DNA of 64,000 bases from JBFAPK01 sp040676675 (GCF_040676675.1 NZ_JBFAPK010000012.1:62001-126000), one strand, 5' to 3'; shown: positions 16,570 through 24,776, counted from the first letter of the stretch. Notes: generated from the letters alone by a model not told the origin. Made by a program: numbers and translations.

Positions 16570-17660
16570 CCGGGGACGGCGCGTTGACCGGCGGCGGGTT
16601 GATCGGGGGCGGGTTGATCGGGGGCGGGTTGATCGGGGGCGGGTTGATCGGGGGCGGGTTGATCGGGGGCGGGTTGATCGGGGGCGGCGGGTTGACCGGG
16701 GACGGCGGCGCGTTGACCGGCGGCGGCGGTGTGCGGCTCGACGGGGCTCGGATCGCGGTGACCGGCGCCGGCGGCTTCTGCGGCGCGGCGGTGGCCCGGG
16801 CGGCGGCGCGCGTCGGCGCCGAGGTGGTCTGCGTGGGCCGCCGGCCCGGCCCGGTCGGCCGACACCGGTTCTGGGACGCCACCGGCGCTCCCCCCGACCT
16901 CACCGGCGTGGACGTGGTGGTGCACCTGGCCGCCGCGGTCGGCGACCCGGTGCCCGGCCGGGCCGCCGAGGCGGCGTACCGGGCGGTCAACGTGGGAGGT
17001 GCGGCCCGGTTGATCGCCGCGGCGTCCGGCCGTCCGCTGGTCTGGGTGAGCAGCGCCAGCGTGTACGACCCGCGGGTACGCCCCGCCGGCCCGGTGCGCG
17101 AGGACCACCCGGTCGGCGGCCAGCGCAGCGCGTACGGGCGGACCAAGGCGGCGGGCGAGGCGCTGGCGCTGGCGGCCGGCGCGGTGGTGCTGCGCCCCCG
17201 GGCGGTCTACGGGCCGGGCGACCCGCACCTGCTGCCCCGGCTCCGGGCGGCGGTGCGTGGCCGGTTGCTGCCCGTCCCCGGACCGGACGCGCCGATGAGC
17301 CTGACCGCGGTGGAGAACCTCGCCGACGCCTGCCTGCTCGCGCCGGGGTGGCCCGCCGGGGCGTACAACATCGCCGACGCGCGGCCGTACCCGCGCGACG
17401 CCACGCTGCGGGCGGCGCTGGCGGCGGCGGGACGGCCGGTGCGGGTCGTGCACGTGCCGGTGGCGCTCGCGATGGGCGCCGCCGCCGGGGCGACCGGCCT
17501 GGCCCGGCTGCGCGGCGCGGGCGCGCCTCGGCTGACCCGGTACGCCGTCGAGCAGCTGGCCCGCCCGCTGGTGCTGGATCTGGAGCGGGCGCTGGCTCGG
17601 GGTTTCCGGCCTCGGCGCTCCTTCGCCGATCACCTCGGTACGGATGATCAGATCGGGTAA
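16566..17660 (+). CDS. NAD(P)-dependent epimerase/3beta-HSD-type SDR, OleD-like
   Basis: An extended short-chain dehydrogenase, 364 residues from GTG 16566, which overlaps the P450 stop. The first 55 residues are Gly-rich low complexity including six GLIGG pentapeptides from a 15-bp tandem repeat. The Rossmann fold then begins: RIAVTGAGGFCGAAVAR, DVVVHLAAAVGDP, WVSSASVYDP (Ser) and AYGRTKAAGEAL with Tyr190/Lys194. If translation began at in-frame GTG 16731 the protein would be 309 residues with the glycine motif in the usual place near residue 8. OleD of olefin clusters is of this class and reduces the 2-alkyl-3-keto acid; that function is inferred from the neighbours. Confidence 0.82.
   Translation: MTGDGALTGGGLIGGGLIGGGLIGGGLIGGGLIGGGLIGGGGLTGDGGALTGGGGVRLDGARIAVTGAGGFCGAAVARAAARVGAEVVCVGRRPGPVGRHRFWDATGAPPDLTGVDVVVHLAAAVGDPVPGRAAEAAYRAVNVGGAARLIAAASGRPLVWVSSASVYDPRVRPAGPVREDHPVGGQRSAYGRTKAAGEALALAAGAVVLRPRAVYGPGDPHLLPRLRAAVRGRLLPVPGPDAPMSLTAVENLADACLLAPGWPAGAYNIADARPYPRDATLRAALAAAGRPVRVVHVPVALAMGAAAGATGLARLRGAGAPRLTRYAVEQLARPLVLDLERALARGFRPRRSFADHLGTDDQIG
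16596..16685 (+). repeat. 15-bp in-frame tandem repeat, six perfect copies
   Basis: Six identical copies of GGGTTGATCGGGGGC, in frame with the SDR gene and encoding GLIGG six times. Partial related units (GGGTTGACC, GCGTTGACC) flank it on both sides. Perfect identity suggests recent expansion by slippage; because the unit is a multiple of three, the reading frame is preserved whatever the copy number. Confidence 0.95.
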
Positions 17661-17669
17661 GAATGGGGC

Positions 17670-18095
17670 ATGAACGCTCCCATCGTGCCCGACAGTCACG
17701 CCGATCTCCTCGAACGCCCGCTCTTCGCCCACCTGGCGACCGTGCGGCCCGACGGATCACCGCAGAGCAATGTCATGTGGTTCACCTGGGACGGCTCGCG
17801 CATCCGGATGACGCACACCAAGAACCGGCAGAAGTTCCGGAACCTGGAGCGGGACCCGCGGGTGGCGCTCTCCGTGGCTGACCCGGACGACCCGTACCGG
17901 TTCCTGGAGGTGCGCGGCGTCGTCGAGAAGATCGACGACGATGACGAGGATGCCTCGTTCTACCGCTTCCTGCAGGAGCGGTACGGCAACGTGTACCCGA
18001 TCAACGACGCCCCGGTACGGGTGGTCGTGACGATCCGCCCGGAGCACTTCGTCGCCGTGACCGGCGGCAGCCCGCAGCCGGCCGGCCGGCGGTAG
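17670..18095 (+). CDS. PPOX-class (F420- or FMN-binding) oxidoreductase
   Basis: A 141-residue split-barrel flavin/deazaflavin protein of the pyridoxamine-5'-phosphate-oxidase-like superfamily. Signatures: DLLERPLFAHLATVRPDGSPQSNVMWFTWDG, broken here as LFAHLATVRPDGSPQSNV then MWFTWDGSRIRM, followed by HTKNRQKFRNLERDPRVAL and RGVVEKI. These match the actinobacterial FDOR-B group that uses coenzyme F420. ATG 17670 follows the SDR stop by only 9 nt, so it may be co-transcribed with the condensing-enzyme operon and supply a redox step, or be an independent housekeeping gene. The substrate is unknown. Confidence 0.85.
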   Translation: MNAPIVPDSHADLLERPLFAHLATVRPDGSPQSNVMWFTWDGSRIRMTHTKNRQKFRNLERDPRVALSVADPDDPYRFLEVRGVVEKIDDDDEDASFYRFLQERYGNVYPINDAPVRVVVTIRPEHFVAVTGGSPQPAGRR

Positions 18096-18145
18096 CGACG
18101 GCCCGGTCGGCGCGCCCCGTCCGGTCCGGGGCGGGCGGCGCTCAC

Positions 18146-18205
18146 GCTACTGCCCGGAAACAGGCCCCTCCCGAGCCACGGAGGGAACTGGATCCGGGCA
18201 GTAGC
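18146..18205. repeat. Dispersed 60-bp palindromic element, copy A
   Basis: Begins GCTACTGCCCGG and ends with its exact complement CCGGGCAGTAGC, so it can fold into a long hairpin; an inner CCCTCC/GGAGGG pair extends it. A second copy at 41635-41694 matches at about 51 of 60 positions. It lies between the convergent oxidoreductase and TetR genes and could also terminate transcription. It resembles a REP-type dispersed repeat. Confidence 0.8.
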
Positions 18206-18249
18206 ACGATCTCGAGCGGCGCGGCCCACGGGTCGGCGCGAGTCACGGG

Positions 18250-18882
18250 TCAGTGCGGCCCGATGCCGGCCAGGACGGTGGCGACCAGCCCGTCCACGAA
18301 CCCCGGCGGTATCCGCAGCTCGGCGGCGGACTCGCCGCGCAACAGGCGCGGCAGGATCAGCTCGTGGCAGGCCCCGATCAGCATGGTGGCCGCGACGTCC
18401 ACGTCGGCGTCCGGGGCGAGCCGGCCGAGGTCCCGCTCGGCGCGCAGGTAGTCGGCCAGCTCGCTCCGCAGGCCCCGGCCGGCCGCCATCGGGTTCGGCA
18501 GGGCGGCGAGGCGGGCCAGGGTGTCGGGGCGGGCCAGCAGCCCGGCGAAGGCGGGCAGGATCGCCGCGTGCAGCGCCAGTCCCCGGTCGAGGTAGGCCCG
18601 CAGGTTCCGCTCGACCGTGTCGCCGCCGGGGCGTACGGCCAGCTCGCCGAGCGCCCGTTCGGCGCTGCGCACGTGCGCGTGCAGCGCCTGGGCGAGCAAC
18701 TCCTCCTTGTCGCCGAAGTGGTTGTAGAGCACCCCGTCGGCGACCTGCGCCTCGCGGGCGATGTCGCGTACCGTCAGCCCGGCGGTGCCGCGCCGGGCGA
18801 TGAGTCGTTCGGCCGCGGCGATCAGGTGCTCGCGCAGGTCACGGTCGCCGCCGCGCAGCGCCGCCGCCCTCCTCGGTGACAT
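18250..18882 (-). CDS. TetR-family transcriptional regulator
   Basis: A 210-residue one-domain-plus-sensor repressor. The N-terminal helix-turn-helix reads LTVRDIAREAQVADGVLYNHFGDKEELLAQAL (residues about 41-72, the recognition helix being VADGVLYNHF). The C-terminal ligand-binding domain is helical and hydrophobic, with no recognisable subfamily. The gene starts 9 nt after the stop of the methyltransferase gene, so both form one leftward operon. The double palindrome at 19849-19876 upstream of the methyltransferase is the likely autoregulatory operator. Confidence 0.92.
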   Translation of the reverse strand: MSPRRAAALRGGDRDLREHLIAAAERLIARRGTAGLTVRDIAREAQVADGVLYNHFGDKEELLAQALHAHVRSAERALGELAVRPGGDTVERNLRAYLDRGLALHAAILPAFAGLLARPDTLARLAALPNPMAAGRGLRSELADYLRAERDLGRLAPDADVDVAATMLIGACHELILPRLLRGESAAELRIPPGFVDGLVATVLAGIGPH

Positions 18883-18891
18883 CGGGACATG

Positions 18892-19797
18892 CTATTCGCC
18901 CGCGCGTACGGCCCGGACCAGCCAGGCGGTGCCCCGCAGTCGTACGGCGTCGGGCTGCTCGTACGCGCGCAGTGCCTCGGTCAGCGCCCGCCGGGCCCGC
19001 TCGGCGACCTCGGCGTCCACCTGGCTCAGCAGGTGCCGTACCGGTCCCCAGGTGCCGAGGAACCGTCCGGCGTCCCCGGCGTCGCGGCCCCAGACCTGCG
19101 GGGCCGACACCGCGGTGATGTCGATCTCCGTGAACCCGGCCGCGGTCAGTACCTCCCTGGTCCGGGCCGGATCGGCGAGCGAGAGCGGCCCCGGAGCGTC
19201 CCGCCCGGCGCCCCCGCTGCCGGCGGCGGCGGCCGGAGCGGCGGCGCGGGCAGCGGCGCCAGCGGCGGGGTGGCCGGCCGGCAGCTGGTCGGTCAGCGCC
19301 GCCAGTACCCGCCCCAGGTCCGTCCCCGCCATCCGGTCGAGGCAGAGGAACGCGAGCCGGCCGGCGGGGCGCAGCGCGCGGGCGATGTTGCCGAAGGCGG
19401 CCACCGGGTCGGCGAAGAACATGATCCCGAACCGGCTCAGCGCCACGTCGAAGGCGGCGTCCGGAAAGGGATGCGCCTGCGCGTCGCCCTGCTCGAAGGT
19501 CACGTTCGGCACGCCCGTCTCGACCGCCGCCGCACGCGCCCGGGCCAGCATCGGTGCCGACAGGTCGACCCCGACCGCCTCCCCGCGCGGGGCGCGCTCC
19601 GCCGCGAGCCGGGTCACCTGTCCGTTGCCGCAGCCGATGTCGAGCACCCGGTCCCGCGCGCCGATGCCGGCGGCGTCGAGCAGGGCGTCGTTGAAGCCGC
19701 TGTTCACGGCGTCGTACCGGGTCCAGTTGTCGGCCCAGTGGTTGCCCTCGTACCCGTTCCAGGCCGCGGCCTGCTCGGTGTTGACGACGGTGGTCAT
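18892..19797 (-). CDS. Class I SAM-dependent methyltransferase
   Basis: A 301-residue methyltransferase. ATG 19797 is chosen because a GGGAGGGGG ribosome-binding site lies just upstream and similarity begins there (WNGYEGNHWADNWTRYD). SAM motifs: VLDIGCGNGQVTRLAA (motif I, about 49-64), GVDLSAPML (acidic end of strand 2), and FDVALSRFGIMFFADP (motif IV region). A low-complexity Ala-rich loop of about 35 residues interrupts the C-terminal half. It belongs to the methyltransf_11/25 type acting on small molecules; the substrate is unknown. Co-transcription with a TetR repressor suggests ligand-induced expression. Confidence 0.88.
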   Translation of the reverse strand: MTTVVNTEQAAAWNGYEGNHWADNWTRYDAVNSGFNDALLDAAGIGARDRVLDIGCGNGQVTRLAAERAPRGEAVGVDLSAPMLARARAAAVETGVPNVTFEQGDAQAHPFPDAAFDVALSRFGIMFFADPVAAFGNIARALRPAGRLAFLCLDRMAGTDLGRVLAALTDQLPAGHPAAGAAARAAAPAAAAGSGGAGRDAPGPLSLADPARTREVLTAAGFTEIDITAVSAPQVWGRDAGDAGRFLGTWGPVRHLLSQVDAEVAERARRALTEALRAYEQPDAVRLRGTAWLVRAVRAGE

Positions 19798-19848
19798 GGT
19801 CCCCCTCCCACGAGGCTCCGGCTCGGCCGGAACTGCGACGACGATTAG

Positions 19849-19876
19849 TGAACGCGTGTTCATGAACAGGCGTTCA
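19849..19876. promoter_or_regulatory. Paired TetR operator upstream of the methyltransferase-TetR operon
   Basis: Two adjacent 14-bp imperfect palindromes, TGAACGCGTGTTCA (19849-19862) and TGAACAGGCGTTCA (19863-19876), share the form TGAAC-N4-GTTCA. They lie about 50-80 bp upstream of the methyltransferase ATG, where the promoter is expected. Tandem half-turn-spaced sites suit cooperative binding of two TetR dimers. Confidence 0.75.
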
Positions 19877-20024
19877 TGATGCGACCGCAGACCATCCACT
19901 GTCAACGGACGCCTCGCACCCCACCCCGTCGCACTTCCGACCCGGGCACTTCCGCCGTACCGACCACCGGCCGCAACGTCGTAGAGTTACCGAAACGTCG
20001 CTCTCGGCTCCGGGACGGGGAACA

Positions 20025-20873
20025 ATGTCTCCACGCTGGACCGTCGCGGTCCTCGCCCTGCTCGGTCTCCTCGCCCTGGCCTGCGAGGGCTCCGCCGGCG
20101 CGGGATCGGGCCCGAGCGATCCCGGCCGGCCCAGGCCCGGGACGCCGGGTTCGATCGCCGCGCTCGGCGACTCGATCACCACCGGCTTCGGCTCCTGCGT
20201 GCTGCTCGCCTCCTGCACCCGCAACTCGTGGTCCACGGGAGACGGTCTGCGGGTCGAGAGCCACTACCGGCGCCTGCAAAAAACCAACCCGGCGATCCGC
20301 GGGCACGCGCACAACGCCGCCGCGCCGGGCGCCCGCGCGTCCGCGCTGCCCGCGCAGGCCGAGACGGCGGTACGCGCCAAGGCGGAGTACGTCACGATCC
20401 TGATCGGCGCGAACGACGCCTGTCGCGGCACGGTCGACGCGATGACCGGGGTCGACGAGTTCCGGCGCGACCTCGACCGCGCCCTCAAGGTGCTCAAGCA
20501 GGGCCTACCCAAGGCCCGGGTGCTGGTGCTGAGCCTGCCGGACCTGAACCGGCTCTGGGAGGTCGGCCACACCGAGTCGAGGGTCACCCGGATCTGGTCG
20601 CGGGGCATCTGCCCGGCCCTGCTGGCCAATCCGACGTCGACGGCCGAGGCGGACCGGCGGCGCCGGGCCGCCTTCGCCGACCGGATCGACGCGTACAACC
20701 GGCAGCTCGCCGCCGCCTGCCGGGCGTACGGGTCCCGCTGCCGGTACGACAACGGCGCCGTACACCGGGTCCGGTTCACCCTCGACCTGGTCAACCCGCT
20801 GGACTACTTCCACCCGAACGTGGCCGGCCAGAACCGCCTCGCCGAGGTCAGCTGGGAGAACTCCGGCTACTGA
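20025..20873 (+). CDS. SGNH/GDSL-family hydrolase lipoprotein
   Basis: A 282-residue secreted lipoprotein. The signal peptide ends in a lipobox LALAC with Cys20. SGNH blocks: block I ALGDSITTGFG with nucleophile Ser50, block III ILIGANDAC (Asn), and block V LDYFHPNVAGQNRLA with Asp260/His263. Two Cys near residue 58-64 and others may form disulfides. Family members are extracellular esterases or lipases acting on acyl or acetyl esters. It lies upstream of an MFS exporter with a 119-bp gap; no operon partner is obvious. Confidence 0.88.
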   Translation: MSPRWTVAVLALLGLLALACEGSAGAGSGPSDPGRPRPGTPGSIAALGDSITTGFGSCVLLASCTRNSWSTGDGLRVESHYRRLQKTNPAIRGHAHNAAAPGARASALPAQAETAVRAKAEYVTILIGANDACRGTVDAMTGVDEFRRDLDRALKVLKQGLPKARVLVLSLPDLNRLWEVGHTESRVTRIWSRGICPALLANPTSTAEADRRRRAAFADRIDAYNRQLAAACRAYGSRCRYDNGAVHRVRFTLDLVNPLDYFHPNVAGQNRLAEVSWENSGY

Positions 20874-20992
20874 GCGGCCGGGCGCATGTCGCCGGGGCCA
20901 CGGGGTACTCGCCGTGCCGTCCCGGCGCACGCCGGTACGCAGGCTCCCGCGCGGCACGTGCCACCGCGGATCGGGCGGAGGGAACGGCTGGG

Positions 20993-22216
20993 GTGAGCAG
21001 CGACAGCACCGCGAGCGGCGCGACGTCCGGTACCGCCCGGCGGGGGCGTCTCGGGCCGAACCTCACCCTGTTCCTGCTCGCCTCGGTCCTCGTGTCATTC
21101 CTCGCCTCCTCGTTCGCCCCGACCCCCCTCTACCCGACGTACCAGGCGGACTGGCACTTCTCGCCGATCACCACCACCGTCGTGTTCGGGGTCTACGCCG
21201 TCGGGGTACTGGGCTCGCTGCTGACCTTCGGCAAGCTCTCCGACCACCTCGGGCGGCGACCGGTCCTGCTCGGCGCGATCGTGGTCCAGATGGCCGCGCT
21301 GATCATTTTCATCCTCGCCAACGGCGTACCCGCGCTGCTGGCCGCCCGGATCGTCCAGGGGCTCGCGGCCGGCGCCGCGATCGGCGCGATCGGCGCCGCC
21401 ATGCTCGACGTCAACCGGGCCCGGGGCACGCTCGCCAACTCGATCGCGCCGGGGATCGGGACCGGCACCGGCGCGCTCCTGTCGGCGTCGCTCGTCCAGT
21501 TCCTGCCCGCACCGACCCGGCTGGTCTACATCGTGCTGCTGGTGATCCTGCTGGTGCAGACCGTCGGGGTGGTCCTGATGCCGGAGACGGTCACCCCGAT
21601 GCGGGGCGCCCTGCGCAGCCTTCGGCCGGAGATCAGCCTGCCCCGGACCGCACGCGGATCGGTGCTGGCGGTCGCCCCGGTGCTCTTCGCCGGATGGTCG
21701 CTGGCCAGCTTCTTCGGCGCCCTCGGCCCGGCGCTCGTCCGCGTGCTCGGCCCGACCTCGATCGTCTTCGGCGGGGTGGCGGTCTTCGTCTTCGCCATGA
21801 TCTCGTCCGGCACCGTTCTCGTGCTGCGCAACGCGCCCGCGCGGACCGTGCTGCTCACCGGAATCGTCGCCCTCGTCCTCGGCATGATCATCACGATGTT
21901 CGCGGTCAACGGGCACTCCGTCGCCGCCTTCTTCGTCGGCATCGCGCTCGGCGGGGTCGGCTTCGGCGGTACGTTCCAGGGCAGCATCAAGAGCGTGATG
22001 CCGCTGGTCGAGGCGCACGAACGGGCCAGCGTCCTCTCGCTGCTCTACATCGTCTGCTACGTCGGTCTCGGCCTGCCCGCCGTCATCGCCGGCTATCTCG
22101 TGGTGCACGGCGGCGGCCTGCCCCGCACCGCCGACGAGTTCACCCTCGCCGTCATCGCGCTGGCCGTGATCGCCCTGCTCGGCCTGCGCGGAACCCTCCG
22201 GAGACCGGCGACCTGA
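20993..22216 (+). CDS. MFS transporter (drug/metabolite exporter type)
   Basis: A 407-residue major-facilitator protein with 12 predicted helices. GTG 20993 follows GGAGGG by 10 nt. The helix 2-3 loop carries the MFS signature GKLSDHLGRRPVLLG; helix 4 contains AARIVQGLAAGAAIGAIGAAM. The topology fits DHA1/YajR-like exporters (N-terminal FLASSFAPTPLYPTYQ). It is likely proton-driven export of a small hydrophobic compound. No regulator is adjacent, and its substrate cannot be inferred. Confidence 0.88.
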   Translation: MSSDSTASGATSGTARRGRLGPNLTLFLLASVLVSFLASSFAPTPLYPTYQADWHFSPITTTVVFGVYAVGVLGSLLTFGKLSDHLGRRPVLLGAIVVQMAALIIFILANGVPALLAARIVQGLAAGAAIGAIGAAMLDVNRARGTLANSIAPGIGTGTGALLSASLVQFLPAPTRLVYIVLLVILLVQTVGVVLMPETVTPMRGALRSLRPEISLPRTARGSVLAVAPVLFAGWSLASFFGALGPALVRVLGPTSIVFGGVAVFVFAMISSGTVLVLRNAPARTVLLTGIVALVLGMIITMFAVNGHSVAAFFVGIALGGVGFGGTFQGSIKSVMPLVEAHERASVLSLLYIVCYVGLGLPAVIAGYLVVHGGGLPRTADEFTLAVIALAVIALLGLRGTLRRPAT

Positions 22217-22240
22217 CCCGCCGCCACGCCGCCGCACCGC

Positions 22241-22282
22241 CCGGCGTCCGGCGTCCGGCGTCCGGCGTCCGGCGTCCGGCGT
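22241..22282. repeat. Heptamer tandem repeat CCGGCGT, six copies
   Basis: Six perfect copies of CCGGCGT directly after the MFS transporter gene, followed by a diverged CCGGCAA. The 7-bp period is compatible with slippage. No function is evident. Confidence 0.9.
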
Positions 22283-22393
22283 CCGGCAATCAGCGTGCCC
22301 GGGGGGCCGGTCGCGCTCGGAAGGCCGCGCACGGTCGAGCGCCCGGTCACGGGTTGCCGGTCACGACCGGCGCTCGGGAGGTCGCACGGCCAG

Positions 22394-23323
22394 TCACCGC
22401 TGCCGGGGTGGGCGGCCCGCCTCGATCGCCCTGGGCCGGTACAGCGCCTCCGCCCGCCGGGCCAGGTCCCGGGTTGCCGAGGAGTTCGCCCACGTGCCGA
22501 GGATGATCGCGGCCCCCGGGATAATCTTCGCGGCGACCCGCTTCGCCGCCCGGATCCCGGCCATCTGCGCGAGCTTGACGCTCAACCGCAGCAGCGCCTG
22601 CCGCAGCGGGGTGTTCGAGCGCTGGAACAGGGCGGCGGCGCGCTCCCGGCCGGCCGCGACCCCGAGGGCCAGCCGGGCGGTCTCGGCGACCTTGTGCACC
22701 CGCTGGAGGACCAGCAGGTCCGTGGCCCGGTCGGGGTGCACCGGATCGGCGCCGTACGCGGCGGCGATGTGCAGCACCATCCGAGCCTGGGTCCACGCCA
22801 GCACGCCGACGTCGAGGATGGCGCCGGGCAGCCCGGCCGCGCCGGAGACGGCGCCCGAGAGGCGGGCGTGGGCGAGGAACCGTCCCGCCGCGAGCCGGGC
22901 GAGTTCCTCGGGGTGGAGGTCGGGTCGCTGCGCCCGGTTCCGCTCGGCCCAGTCGCGCGCCTCCGGACCCAGCCGCCGGACCGCCTCCAGGGCCAGGTGC
23001 TCCGGGGCGTACTGCGGATCGTCGCGCATCCGGTCCCAGAGGCCGGGCGGCGGGGCCGCGGCCTCGTCCGGGATCGCCCCCGCCGGAGCGGGATCGGCGG
23101 CGGCCGGTGACCGGTCCCCCGACCCGCCGGCCGGCGCCGGTTCCACCGCCTCCGGCGCGCGGCTCTCCGGGACGCGCCCCGGCTCGGCGGGGCCTTCCGG
23201 GGCGGCGCCCCGCTCGGCGCGGCTCTGCGACGCCGGGCCCTGCGACGCGCGGTGCTGCGGATCGCGGCCGTTGGGCGCCGCCGGAACGTCGTCGGTACCG
23301 CCGGTCGAGGTCTGCTCGGTCAC
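22394..23323 (-). CDS. EcsC-like membrane-associated protein
   Basis: A 309-residue protein. Residues 1-95 are a disordered Pro/Ala/Gly tract. The remainder resembles the EcsC family: LSGAVSGAAGLPGAILDVG, LAWTQARMVLHIAAAYG, KRVAAKIIPGAAIILGTWAN and a C-terminal basic segment. The hydrophobic glycine-rich helices could insert in or associate with the membrane. EcsC was named from a Bacillus ABC-exporter operon, but its biochemical role is not established. GTG 23323 follows GGAG by 5 nt. The next gene upstream on this strand encodes a 48-residue protein, separated by 48 nt. Confidence 0.75.
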   Translation of the reverse strand: MTEQTSTGGTDDVPAAPNGRDPQHRASQGPASQSRAERGAAPEGPAEPGRVPESRAPEAVEPAPAGGSGDRSPAAADPAPAGAIPDEAAAPPPGLWDRMRDDPQYAPEHLALEAVRRLGPEARDWAERNRAQRPDLHPEELARLAAGRFLAHARLSGAVSGAAGLPGAILDVGVLAWTQARMVLHIAAAYGADPVHPDRATDLLVLQRVHKVAETARLALGVAAGRERAAALFQRSNTPLRQALLRLSVKLAQMAGIRAAKRVAAKIIPGAAIILGTWANSSATRDLARRAEALYRPRAIEAGRPPRQR

Positions 23324-23371
23324 GTCTGCTCCAGGGGGATCGGAAACGGCGGACGGTGGCCGGTCGGCCGG

Positions 23372-23518
23372 TCAGCGCCGACCGGAGAACCGGGCCAGGA
23401 CCCGGCGCAGCCGCTGCTGGGTCTCGGGCTTGGCCAGTTCCCGCCGGCCCCGTTCGATCATCATCTGTCCCCGGGGCGAGCCGAGGAAGGTGCGGATCCG
23501 CTGCACGAGCGTTGGCAT
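23372..23518 (-). CDS. Small conserved-looking basic protein of unknown function
   Basis: A 48-residue basic protein, MPTLVQRIRTFLGSPRGQMM... ending LRRVLARFSGRR. ATG 23518 has AGGAGG 6 nt upstream, a near-ideal ribosome-binding site, which is why I accept so short a gene and prefer this start over one 19 codons upstream. It is mostly amphipathic helix, without cysteines or a membrane segment. It resembles no family I know. It may be co-transcribed with the downstream EcsC-like gene. Confidence 0.6.
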   Translation of the reverse strand: MPTLVQRIRTFLGSPRGQMMIERGRRELAKPETQQRLRRVLARFSGRR

Positions 23519-23798
23519 GTCGGTCCTCCTGTCTGGGTCGTCCCGGTATCTACCCGCGTCGACCCGGTGCCACACGCCGGGCGTGGCGACCGACTCCCAT
23601 CATGGCGAAAAGAGTCCACCCCGGAGATCACCTCGCCCCGCCGGCCGGGCGGGGACGGTACCGGGCCCGGCGCGGCGGGAAACGATCCTCGACCCGCGTC
23701 GGGGAGTCGGCGTCACCGGCTCCCCGACGCGCGCCCGGCACGCGCCCGCGCCGCGTTCGGTCCCCGGGATCGGGTGGGTTCCCCGGGGACCGGGCGCG

Positions 23799-24776
23799 TC
23801 ACTGCCAGCCCGGCACGATGGCGTCGACGACCTGCGTGGCGGCCCACTCGTGCTGGGCGTAGAGCCACCCGAACGCCGAGACCTGTACGGCCTGGGCCGC
23901 GTCGGTCAGCGGCATCTGCTGCCACCCGGGGATCTGGGCCAGCGCGTTGAGGAACTGGGCGGTGGCGTACGCGGGGTCCATGAGCTTGCCCACCGGCCCC
24001 CAGCCGCTGCTGCTGCGCTGCTGGAACAGCCCGACCGAGTCGTGGTCCCAGCCGACGCCCTGGTGCGGGTAGTCCATCGACTCCGGCAGCACGCCGCTGG
24101 CCAGGTTGTAGAGGTTGCTCTCCTGCATCGCGGTGGCCACCGCGATGATCAGCGCGCGGCGGGGCATGTGCATGTCCCGCCCGGTCCGCACGATCGCCTT
24201 GGCGTTGTCCATCTGTACGCCCGTGAGGCCGGCCACCGGTCCGGGGTCGACGCGCTTCGGGGCGGCCTCCTCGGCCGGGGCGGCGGGGGTGGCGGAGTCG
24301 GCCACGTCGGGGTCGGTGGTGGCCCGGGTCGCCGGCGGGGCGTCCGGCTCGGCCCGCTGCGCCCGGGTCGCGGCGCGGGCCGCCTGGTCCCGCCGGGCCA
24401 GTTCCGACTGGGCGGCGGCGGGCTCGGCCTTGGCCACCTGCCCCTCCGGCGCGGACCCGGCCTGGGCGAAGGCGGCGAAGCCGAGGCAGCAGACCGCGCC
24501 CGTGGCCAGGGTCAGCCGGACGTCGCGCCGGCCGAAGAGCTTGCGGGTCCGGCTGCCGGCCGGCGTGCCGGCCAGGGCGACGAGCCGCCGGCGGGTGGCG
24601 TCTTCGAGGTCCTCGATCCGGTCGCCGGAGCGGGCGGCCACGGTACGGAGCCGGTCGCGCAGCCGGGCGGCCCGGCCCGGTCGACCCCCCGTCGGTACGG
24701 ACGAGGGGGCATCCTCCGTTCGGCCGGTGGAAGCGGCGGCGCCGTACTTGTCGTCAAGTGAGTCGTCGTCACGCAT
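23799..24776 (-). CDS. Exported lysozyme-fold (transglycosylase-like) protein
   Basis: A 325-residue protein: charged N-terminal cytoplasmic region (1-78), one membrane helix or uncleaved signal (VRLTLATGAVCCLGFAAFAQA), an Ala-rich linker with many charged residues (about 110-175), and a C-terminal domain of about 150 residues. That domain has ALIIAVATAMQESNLYNLA, where the Glu in AMQES is the probable lysozyme-type catalytic acid, followed by DSVGLFQQRSSSGWGP and ATAQFLNALAQIPGW. This matches the lytic-transglycosylase-like domain widespread in actinomycete secreted proteins. It probably acts on, or binds, peptidoglycan outside the membrane. Confidence 0.75.
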   Translation of the reverse strand: MRDDDSLDDKYGAAASTGRTEDAPSSVPTGGRPGRAARLRDRLRTVAARSGDRIEDLEDATRRRLVALAGTPAGSRTRKLFGRRDVRLTLATGAVCCLGFAAFAQAGSAPEGQVAKAEPAAAQSELARRDQAARAATRAQRAEPDAPPATRATTDPDVADSATPAAPAEEAAPKRVDPGPVAGLTGVQMDNAKAIVRTGRDMHMPRRALIIAVATAMQESNLYNLASGVLPESMDYPHQGVGWDHDSVGLFQQRSSSGWGPVGKLMDPAYATAQFLNALAQIPGWQQMPLTDAAQAVQVSAFGWLYAQHEWAATQVVDAIVPGWQ

